Assembly (NCBI GenBank): GCA_905235535.1
Contig: CAJOLS010000003.1
Coordinates: 1-42,456 of the forward strand
Reading direction: 5' to 3'
DNA from: an uncultured Bacteroidales bacterium
GTDB lineage: Bacteria > Bacteroidota > Bacteroidia > Bacteroidales > UBA932
DNA length: 42,456 nucleotides
Both the position numbers and the translations under genes were made by a program. The notes beneath the pieces were generated by a model. The model had not been told where the DNA came from. It saw only the letters and a program-made list of their open reading frames with translations, and did no database searches. Position 1 is the first letter of the stretch; each line of letters opens with the position of its first letter. This document shows positions 1-7,072 of the stretch, piece by piece.

Positions 1-1
1 C

Positions 2-3000
2 TTTGACAAAGACCCCATGTACTCCCGCGCATACTGCACCGGAGACATTGTCCGGGAAAGGGAGGACGGAAAGATAGAATACATGGGCCGAAAAGACGGT
101 CAGGTCAAGATCCGCGGTTTCCGCATAGAACTCAAGGAAGTAGAGGCCATTATCCGTGAATTTCCTGACATCAAGGATGTTACGGTGCAGGCCTTTGACG
201 AACCCGGCGTAGGTGCCGGCAAGTTCCTGGCGGCGTACATCGTAAGCCCCAAGGAAATTGATATCCAGCAGCTGAACAACTTCATTGCCAGCAAGAAGCC
301 CCCGTATATGGTGCCGGCCGTCACCATGCAGATAGAGGCCATTCCGCTCAACGTAAACCAGAAGGTGGACGTGAAGGCCTTGCCCAAACCGGAGCCGCAG
401 GAGCACAAGCAGGAAGCCCACGTGGCCCCGCTCAACGTGCTGGAAGAAGAGATTAGCGGCATTGTCAAAGAGAGTGTGGGAATAGGCGGCTTCGGCCTAA
501 CGGACCCTCTGTATTACAGCGGCCTGTCTTCCCTGGGCGCCCTTCGCCTGGCCACCGAGCTGTACAAACGCTACGGCCTGGAGCCGGACATGAACAGTTT
601 TGCCAAGACCGCCAGCCTGCAAAGCATTGAAAACGATGTTCTTAAACTACTGCTGGCCGGCGACGCCCGTCGCGACGCCTGTCATTCTGAGCGAAGCGAA
701 GAATCTACCACGGAAGACGCGCCCCAGGAGCTCACCTTCCAGCAGACGGGCCTGTACCTGGACTGCGTCCGGAACCCCTCGTCCACGGCGTACAACCTGC
801 CCTTCATCCTCACCTTCCCGGAAGGCACAGAGGCGTCGGCCCTTAAAAAAGCCCTGCTTGCCATTTTAGAGGCACATCCCGGTGTTACCGGAAGGCTGGA
901 GCAGAGAGACGGAAAAGTGTTCCTGGTGCCCGGAAAACCAGACCCGGAGATTCCTTCCGTCAAGCTCCGAGGCGAAGAGGACTACGAAGCGCTCAAAGAA
1001 TCTTTCATGCAGCCCTTCGACCTTTCCGGCCCGCTCTATCGGCTCAATATTGTCCAAACGCCCGGCAAGGTGCGCCTGATGGCCGATTTCCACCACCTCA
1101 TCTTTGACGGCCACTCCTACGACGTTTTCCTGGCCCAGCTCGCGGACGCCCTGGAAGGCAAGGAACCCGAGAAGGAAGACTACACCTATTTCCGCTACGC
1201 TAAGGACCAGAAAGCCTATCAGGACAGCGAAGAATTCAAGCAGGCCGAAGCCTTCATCGCAGAGCAGATGGCCGGCAAGGAAGAAGAAACCGGCGTAATC
1301 CCGGACAAGAGACCGCAGGAAGACGAAGTGGGTCATGAGGTTTGGCTCCGAAAGAAAATGGGGGCCGACGTCATGGTACGCTGCCATGCGCTGGGCATCT
1401 CCCCGGCCAGCTACTTCCTGGGGGCCGCCTTTGTCACCGTAAGCGCCTTCTGCGGCAAACGGAAAGTGTTTATGAGCACCGTGGCCAACGGCCGCAGCGA
1501 TATGCGCTGCGCCGACACCTTCGGCATGTTCGTCAACACCATGCCGCTCTCCGGCGAAGTGGGGGACCGGAAGGTGGCCGATTTCCTCCGGGAAACGGAC
1601 CGCAATTTTGCCACCACCCTCTCCTTCCAGAACTATCCCTTCGCCCGGGTGGCATCGGCCTATGACTTCCATCCGGCCGTGATGCTGGCGTACCAGGTGG
1701 GCCTGGTGGAAAAGTACACCATCAACGGGCAACCGCTTGAAGAAGAACTCCTTACGCAGGACACGCCCAAGTTTCCCCTGAGCATCTTCATCGAAGGTAC
1801 GGAAGAAGCCCCCGAGCTGGCCCTGGCGTACGACGACAGCCTATATACAGAGCCTCTGATCCAATCCTTCGCAGACGCCATGGAATGCGTGGTAAGGGGT
1901 ATGCTCAAGGACATAACCCTCACGGAGATTCCTTTTGTGGACGGAGAACGCCTCCGGCAGCTGGACAGCTTCAACAGCTATACCCAGGAGGTAGATTTGA
2001 GCCAGACAGTGGTGGATCTCTTCCGCAAACAGGCCATAGCCACCCCGGACGCCCCGGCCGTGCTCTTTGAGGGCAAAACTATCAGCTACCGGGAGCTGGA
2101 CCGCTACACAGACGCCCTGGCCGCCAAAATCCTTACTTTCGGCCTCAAGGAAGAAGAGGTTGTGGCCGTGCTCATTAACCGCAACACATGGATGACCAAG
2201 GCGTCCTTGGCCGCCATGAAAGCCGGTTGCGCGTACCAGCCGCTGGACCCTTCCTACCCGCCGGAGCGCCTCAATTTCATGATCCAGGATTCCCACGCCA
2301 AGCTCCTGATTGCCGACAAGGAACTGGTTCCGCTGGTCGGGGATTACAAGGGCCCCGTGCTCACCACGGACCAGCTGGATGCCCGGTCGCTGCCGGGCAT
2401 GACGGAGGGAACGTCATGGCCGGCCCTGACCGGCCATCTCCCCAAGCCGGAAAACCTGTATATCCTTCTGTACACTTCCGGCTCCACAGGCACGCCCAAG
2501 GGCTGTATGCTGGAGCACCGCAACCTGGTCAATTTCTGCGCCTGGTACAAAGATTATTACAAGCTCCGGCCCGGAGACAAGGTGGCCGCCTTTGCCAGCT
2601 ATGGCTTTGACGCCAATATGATGGACCAGTACCCCGCCCTCGCCTGCGGCGCCTGCATCTGCATCATTCCGGAAGAAGTAAGGCACGATCTGGGCGCCCT
2701 GGACCGCTTCCTCACAGACAACGGCGTTACGCACAGTTTCATGACCACCCAGGTGGGCGTGATGTATGCCCGGAACTTCCCGGACAACCCCATTCTCAAA
2801 CACCTGTCCGTGGGCGGAGAAAAGCTCATTTCCATGCCGCCGCCTTCCTATGCCTTCTACAACGGTTACGGCCCTACGGAATGCACCATTTTCTCCACCG
2901 TCTTCCGCGTGCAGGAACGCGAGGAGAACATCCCCATCGGCCATCCCCTGTCCAATGTACAGCTGTACGTGACAGACAGCAACCTGCGCCGTCTGCCCGT

Positions 3001-4933
3001 GGGCGCTGCCGGAGAACTGCTCATCGGCGGCGTGGGCGTAGGCCGCGGGTATCTCAACAACCCGGAGAAAACGGCCGAATGCTTCATTGAAAACCCTTTC
3101 CGGCCCGGTGTGCGGCTGTACCGCTCCGGAGACATTGTAAGGTACAGGGCCGACGGAAACATAGAATTCGTAGGCCGGAAAGACCGCCAGGTGAAAATCC
3201 GCGGTTTCCGCATCGAACTCAAGGAAGTGGAGGGCGTGCTGCAGGAATTCCCGGGCGTGAAGGACGTGACCGTTCAGGCCTTCGACGCCCCGTCCGGCGG
3301 CAAGTTCCTGGCCGCCTATGTGGTGGCCGAAGGCACCTTCGACACCAAGGCTGCGGCCGATTTCATCCGGGAGCGCAAGCCGCCGTACATGGTGCCCGCC
3401 GCCTGGATGCAGCTGGACGCCATCCCGCTCAATGTAAACCAGAAAGTGGACCGCAAGGCCCTGCCGGAGGCCACGCCTTCTTCCATGGACGAGTACATTG
3501 CACCCGTGGGAGAAACGGAAAAGGCCCTCTGCGCCATTTTCGGAGAAGTTCTGGGCGTAGAAAAGGTGAGTGCCACCGATTCCTTCTTCGACCTGGGTGG
3601 CTCTTCCCTCATGGTCACCAACGTCATGGTGAGCGCCGAGAAGCAGGGCCTGCACTTTGCCTATTCCGACGTCTTCTCCCATCCTTCGGCCCGCTCGCTG
3701 GCCGCCTTCCTCGGAGGCGGCCAGGGCCCCGCAGACCAGGATGCCAACATTACGGATTACGACTATTCGGCCATCGACACGCTGCTCTCGCAGAACAACC
3801 TGGAGTCCTTCCTCAAGGGAAAACGCCTGCGCCCGGGCCGGAATATCCTCCTCACCGGCGCCACCGGCTTCCTGGGCATCCACGTGCTCAAGGAGCTGCT
3901 GGAAACCACCGGGCCGGACACCACCGTCTGGTGCCTCCTCCGCGAAAAGGGAACCCTCACCCCGGAGCGCCGCCTCAAGGAAATGCTGGTGTACTACTTT
4001 GAAAAAGACTACCGCAGTCTCTTTGGAACGCGCATCAGGCCCGTGGCGGGAGACATTACCCGGCCGGAAACCCTGGCTGCGCTCAAGGATATAGACATGG
4101 TGTTCAACTGCGCGGCCAACGTGAAGCACTTCTCCAAGGGAACGGACATCGAGGATATCAACTACGGCGGCGTCAAGAACCTGGTGGAGCTTTGCGAAAA
4201 GAACGGCGCGTATCTGGTACACGTGTCCACCGAAAGCGTGGGCGGCCTAACCCCGGGCAATGTTCCGGGCATCCTTACCGAGCAGATGCTCTTCTTCGGC
4301 CAGCTCACGGACAACCAGTACGTCCATTCCAAGTTCCTGGCCGAAAGGCACATCCTGGAGCACATGGTCCACGGAAAACTCAAGGCCAAGATTCTTCGCG
4401 CCGGCAACCTTTCGCCCCGCGCCCAGGACGGAGAATTCCAGGTGAACCTCAACGCCAACGCCTCCATGGGCCGCCTCAAGGCCCTCAAGATGCTGGGCGC
4501 CTGCCCGTACCAGATGCTGGAAGGACAGATGGAGTTCTCGCCCATCGACCAGTCGGCCCAGGCCATGGTGCTGCTGGCCACCACCCCGCTGGAAAACTGC
4601 GTATTCAACGTTTCCAACAACCATATCATCCCCATGGACGATATCTTCACCCGCCTGGAGAAAATTGACGGACGGCCGCTGGAATACGTGGAAATGGAAG
4701 AATTCGCCCGCCGCGTGGAAGAAGCGAACGCCAACCCCGCCAAAACCCGCATCATGGCCCCTCTGGTGGCATACCAGCAGTCCAACGCGGAAACGCAGGG
4801 CGTGGAAACCCTCTCCTCCACCGTGTACACCATGCAAATCCTGCATCGTCTGGGCTTCCGCTGGGACCACACTTCCTCCCAATATGTGGACATGATTTTT
4901 GAAATGCTCAGAACCTTGCAGTATTTTGGATAA
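2..4933 (+). CDS. Nonribosomal peptide synthetase with terminal thioester reductase domain, 5'-partial
   Basis: The reading frame is open to the left edge, with codons for FDKDP before the first ATG at 17, so the start lies outside the window and 1643 residues are visible. Domain order: end of an adenylation domain (YCTGD near nt 47, A10-like PLNVNQKVD near 344); carrier domain with GLSSL (nt 521-535) as the phosphopantetheine serine site; condensation domain with intact HHLIFDG (nt 1091-1111); a full adenylation domain (YTSGSTGTPKG near 2470, GFDANMMDQ near 2602, YGPTE near 2867); a second carrier domain (DLGGSSL near 3590); and an NAD(P)H reductase domain (TGATGFLG near 3854, YVHSK with Tyr at 4319 and Lys at 4331). 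A terminal reductase normally releases the chain as an aldehyde or alcohol, and no thioesterase is present. The Asp of FDA suggests that module 2 loads an alpha-amino acid; the side chain cannot be predicted safely by eye. A 27-bp dispersed repeat is read through in the T-C linker. The carrier domains would need a phosphopantetheinyl transferase, which is not in the window. Confidence 0.95.
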   Translation, partial: FDKDPMYSRAYCTGDIVREREDGKIEYMGRKDGQVKIRGFRIELKEVEAIIREFPDIKDVTVQAFDEPGVGAGKFLAAYIVSPKEIDIQQLNNFIASKKPPYMVPAVTMQIEAIPLNVNQKVDVKALPKPEPQEHKQEAHVAPLNVLEEEISGIVKESVGIGGFGLTDPLYYSGLSSLGALRLATELYKRYGLEPDMNSFAKTASLQSIENDVLKLLLAGDARRDACHSERSEESTTEDAPQELTFQQTGLYLDCVRNPSSTAYNLPFILTFPEGTEASALKKALLAILEAHPGVTGRLEQRDGKVFLVPGKPDPEIPSVKLRGEEDYEALKESFMQPFDLSGPLYRLNIVQTPGKVRLMADFHHLIFDGHSYDVFLAQLADALEGKEPEKEDYTYFRYAKDQKAYQDSEEFKQAEAFIAEQMAGKEEETGVIPDKRPQEDEVGHEVWLRKKMGADVMVRCHALGISPASYFLGAAFVTVSAFCGKRKVFMSTVANGRSDMRCADTFGMFVNTMPLSGEVGDRKVADFLRETDRNFATTLSFQNYPFARVASAYDFHPAVMLAYQVGLVEKYTINGQPLEEELLTQDTPKFPLSIFIEGTEEAPELALAYDDSLYTEPLIQSFADAMECVVRGMLKDITLTEIPFVDGERLRQLDSFNSYTQEVDLSQTVVDLFRKQAIATPDAPAVLFEGKTISYRELDRYTDALAAKILTFGLKEEEVVAVLINRNTWMTKASLAAMKAGCAYQPLDPSYPPERLNFMIQDSHAKLLIADKELVPLVGDYKGPVLTTDQLDARSLPGMTEGTSWPALTGHLPKPENLYILLYTSGSTGTPKGCMLEHRNLVNFCAWYKDYYKLRPGDKVAAFASYGFDANMMDQYPALACGACICIIPEEVRHDLGALDRFLTDNGVTHSFMTTQVGVMYARNFPDNPILKHLSVGGEKLISMPPPSYAFYNGYGPTECTIFSTVFRVQEREENIPIGHPLSNVQLYVTDSNLRRLPVGAAGELLIGGVGVGRGYLNNPEKTAECFIENPFRPGVRLYRSGDIVRYRADGNIEFVGRKDRQVKIRGFRIELKEVEGVLQEFPGVKDVTVQAFDAPSGGKFLAAYVVAEGTFDTKAAADFIRERKPPYMVPAAWMQLDAIPLNVNQKVDRKALPEATPSSMDEYIAPVGETEKALCAIFGEVLGVEKVSATDSFFDLGGSSLMVTNVMVSAEKQGLHFAYSDVFSHPSARSLAAFLGGGQGPADQDANITDYDYSAIDTLLSQNNLESFLKGKRLRPGRNILLTGATGFLGIHVLKELLETTGPDTTVWCLLREKGTLTPERRLKEMLVYYFEKDYRSLFGTRIRPVAGDITRPETLAALKDIDMVFNCAANVKHFSKGTDIEDINYGGVKNLVELCEKNGAYLVHVSTESVGGLTPGNVPGILTEQMLFFGQLTDNQYVHSKFLAERHILEHMVHGKLKAKILRAGNLSPRAQDGEFQVNLNANASMGRLKALKMLGACPYQMLEGQMEFSPIDQSAQAMVLLATTPLENCVFNVSNNHIIPMDDIFTRLEKIDGRPLEYVEMEEFARRVEEANANPAKTRIMAPLVAYQQSNAETQGVETLSSTVYTMQILHRLGFRWDHTSSQYVDMIFEMLRTLQYFG
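680..706 (+). repeat. 27-bp dispersed repeat (GTCATTCTGA...GAAGAATCT type) inside the NRPS
   Basis: This segment matches 30653-30679 at 25 of 27 positions. It is an imperfect palindrome, beginning GTCATTCTGA and ending GAAGAATCT, so ATTCT is mirrored by AGAAT. In the NRPS frame it encodes CHSERSEES, which joins carrier domain 1 to the condensation domain. That linker is a tolerant place for an insertion. Repeats of this look are usually intergenic, so a translated copy is unusual. Confidence 0.8.
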
Positions 4934-4947
4934 TATTCGTACCTTTG
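4915..4947 (+). promoter_or_regulatory. Bacteroidetes-type promoter for hflX
   Basis: The -7 element TACCTTTG (4940-4947) fits TAnnTTTG exactly. CTTG at 4915-4918, 21 bases upstream, is a one-mismatch -33 element. The promoter lies across the 3' end of the NRPS gene. Only seven bases separate the -7 element from the hflX ATG, so the transcript should have almost no leader. Confidence 0.65.
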
Positions 4948-4954
4948 CGGCCTT

Positions 4955-6139
4955 ATGAGTGAATTCAAGACCAACAAAGCCGTATTTGTGGGCGTCATCC
5001 TGGAAAAGGGCGGCGAACGCAAGGTGCAGGAATACCTGGACGAACTGGCGTTTCTGGCCGAAACCGCCGGCGCCATCCCCGACAAGATGTTCACCCAGCG
5101 CCTGGACCGGCCGGACAAGGCCACCTACATAGGTCCGGGCAAACTGGAGGAAATCAAGGAATACTGTCAGGAGAACGAGATAGAGTACGTTATCTTCGAC
5201 GACGAGCTCACGGGCATGCAGCAGCGTAATATCGAGAAGGTTATTGCGTGCAGCGACGTCATAGACAGAACGTCCCTCATCCTGGAAATCTTTGCCCAGC
5301 GGGCCAAGACCTCCTATGCCAAGATGCAGGTGGAGCTGGCGCACTACAACTACATGCTCCCCCGCCTGGCCGGTATGTGGACGCACCTGGAGCGGCAGCG
5401 CGGCGGCATGGGAACCCGAGGCGGTATGGGTGAGACCCAGATAGAGATAGACCGCCGCATTGTAAAGCAGAGAATTTCCAAGCTCAAGGAAGACCTGAAG
5501 AAAGTGGACAAGCAAATGGCCACGCAAAGGGGCAATAGAGGCTCTCTGGTGCGTTTGGCCCTCGTGGGATATACCAACGTAGGGAAAAGCACTTTGATGA
5601 ATTTATTGGCCAAATCTGACGTGTTTGCGGAGAACAAGCTGTTCGCCACGCTGGACACCACCGTGAGAAAGGTGGTCATCGAGAACGTCCCCTTCCTCCT
5701 GAGCGACACCGTAGGCTTCATCCGCAAACTGCCCACGCAGCTGGTGGAAGCCTTCAAGAGCACCCTGGACGAGGTGAGGGAGGCCGATGTGCTGGTGCAC
5801 GTGGTGGACATTTCCCACCCCGGCTTCGAGGAGCAGATGGAAGTGGTGGAAAGGACCCTGCGGGAAATCGGCGCGGCGGGCAAGCCCGTGTACGTGGTCT
5901 TCAACAAAGTGGACGCCTACACCTACGAGCCCTACGACGAATTCTCCCTGCAGCCCAAGCAGCCTGTAAACCGCACACTGGAAGAGCTCAAGAACAGCTG
6001 GATCGCAGAGGAAAAGACCCCCTGCATCTTTATATCGGCCCGGGAGAAAATCGGCATGGAAAAACTCCGCAACGACCTTTACAAGATTGTTGCGGAGATT
6101 CATGCGGGACGGTATCCCTTCAATAATTTCCTGTGGTAG
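4955..6139 (+). CDS. hflX: GTPase HflX
   Basis: This 394-residue protein matches HflX, a ribosome-associated GTPase linked in other bacteria to splitting stalled or stressed ribosomes. The N-terminal HflX domain is followed by the glycine-rich signature GGMGTRGGMGETQIEIDRR and a helical linker. The G domain has G1 as GYTNVGKST, G3 as DTVGFIRKLP and G4 as NKVD. The start at 4955 is supported by a strong promoter seven bases upstream. The gene follows the NRPS by 21 bases but has its own promoter, so the two are probably only partly co-transcribed. It converges on a minus-strand gene, with a palindromic repeat between them. Confidence 0.97.
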   Translation: MSEFKTNKAVFVGVILEKGGERKVQEYLDELAFLAETAGAIPDKMFTQRLDRPDKATYIGPGKLEEIKEYCQENEIEYVIFDDELTGMQQRNIEKVIACSDVIDRTSLILEIFAQRAKTSYAKMQVELAHYNYMLPRLAGMWTHLERQRGGMGTRGGMGETQIEIDRRIVKQRISKLKEDLKKVDKQMATQRGNRGSLVRLALVGYTNVGKSTLMNLLAKSDVFAENKLFATLDTTVRKVVIENVPFLLSDTVGFIRKLPTQLVEAFKSTLDEVREADVLVHVVDISHPGFEEQMEVVERTLREIGAAGKPVYVVFNKVDAYTYEPYDEFSLQPKQPVNRTLEELKNSWIAEEKTPCIFISAREKIGMEKLRNDLYKIVAEIHAGRYPFNNFLW

Positions 6140-6143
6140 CCTA

Positions 6144-6177
6144 AGAGTCTGTTTTGAAATGATTCAAAACAGACTCT
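6144..6177. repeat. Perfect 15-bp inverted repeat, dispersed element and possible bidirectional terminator
   Basis: AGAGTCTGTTTTGAA (6144-6158) is mirrored exactly at 6163-6177 around a four-base loop. The hairpin sits between the convergent hflX and barrel-protein genes and overlaps the stop codon of the latter. Neither side has a good U tract, so a classical terminator is doubtful, though the position fits one. The first 24 bases recur at 19058-19081, which marks it as a dispersed repeat. Confidence 0.75.
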
Positions 6178-7072
6178 AAAAAGCGTAGCCTATTCCCGCG
6201 CAAAGCGTATTGCCCAGCACGGCGTTCCCCAGGAGGTAGCTCACGTCCAGGTGGATTCCCACAAACTTGACACCCAGACCCACGGAGGCATAGGTGGGAA
6301 GCGGGGCGTTGCCGGTTCCCAGGTGGAAACCCGCCCTCGCAAACACCATGTCGTTCCAGCCGTACTGGGCGCCCAGGGCCGCACCTACGCCGCCGGTGAA
6401 GAACACGTCGGCATCGGCCGCAAAACAAAGGGCGCCGGTCCCGAAGGCCAGGTCATAGCCCAGCCCCACTTTGGCAGAGGCGGGAAGGCCGAACTTCCGC
6501 TCTCCGGATTTCACGGGCGTTCCCAGGGAGGCCACCCCGGCGGTGGCGCTGAAACCCTTCATCTTAAACAGCAGGAAAGCGTCTCCGGCAACGGCGTTGT
6601 AGCTGCTTCCCTGCGCTACGGTGCTCTGGGCAAACTTGACGTTCACGCCTATGGAAAGGAAATCCGTAAAAGCGAATCCCACGCCGGCTCCTGCCAGAAG
6701 GTCGGAAGGGGCAAAGGTGGATTTCCCTATGCCCGTATTGTCATACAAAGGGTATTCCTTTCCGTTCTGATAGGCTCCTATAAAATTAACGGCCAGTCGT
6801 TTACCAATCCGGAAACCGCCCGTCAGGTTCATGTTGGTGCTTTTGGCCCCGCCGGGAGCCCAGCTCTGGAAAGAGAATGCCACGTCGCTGCCACGGAAAG
6901 GAACCGCAGCCGGGTTGTACAGGGGAGACAGGGCCTCCGCCCCGCCCATGGCCGACGTAACGGCGCTGCGGTCTGTCCGGATAAACGGAAGGGCCGGGGA
7001 CTCCTGCGCAAAAAGCGCCACAGGCAGTAAAACCGCCACCAAAGATATAAGAATGCTCTTTTTCATGCTCAT
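6176..7072 (-). CDS. PorV/PorQ-family outer-membrane beta-barrel protein
   Basis: The 298-residue protein has a signal peptide (MKKSILISLVAVLLPVALFAQ) and then alternating barrel strands ending in aromatic residues (GIGYAF). Near residues 28-55 it has PFIRTDRSAVTSAMGG and SPLYNPAAV, the N-terminal pattern of the PorV/PorQ group. Members of that group shuttle or anchor T9SS cargo at the outer membrane. The gene starts directly after the stop codon of the upstream protease gene, which carries a T9SS sorting domain. A role in exporting or tethering that protease is therefore likely but inferred. Its stop codon lies in a palindromic repeat. An alternative start two codons in (MKK) is equally possible. 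Confidence 0.7.
   Translation of the reverse strand: MSMKKSILISLVAVLLPVALFAQESPALPFIRTDRSAVTSAMGGAEALSPLYNPAAVPFRGSDVAFSFQSWAPGGAKSTNMNLTGGFRIGKRLAVNFIGAYQNGKEYPLYDNTGIGKSTFAPSDLLAGAGVGFAFTDFLSIGVNVKFAQSTVAQGSSYNAVAGDAFLLFKMKGFSATAGVASLGTPVKSGERKFGLPASAKVGLGYDLAFGTGALCFAADADVFFTGGVGAALGAQYGWNDMVFARAGFHLGTGNAPLPTYASVGLGVKFVGIHLDVSYLLGNAVLGNTLCAGIGYAF

Noticed and set aside
2414..4222. A 602-codon frame antisense to the NRPS
   Set aside because: Shadow of the GC-rich NRPS; no recognisable domain.
6144..6177. Classical rho-independent terminator after hflX
   Set aside because: The stem is perfect, but neither strand has a U tract after it; it is kept as a repeat with possible terminator function.
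6141..6428. Small minus-strand frame ending in LNHFKTDS
   Set aside because: The ending is the dispersed palindrome translated, and the rest is an out-of-frame reading of the barrel-protein gene.
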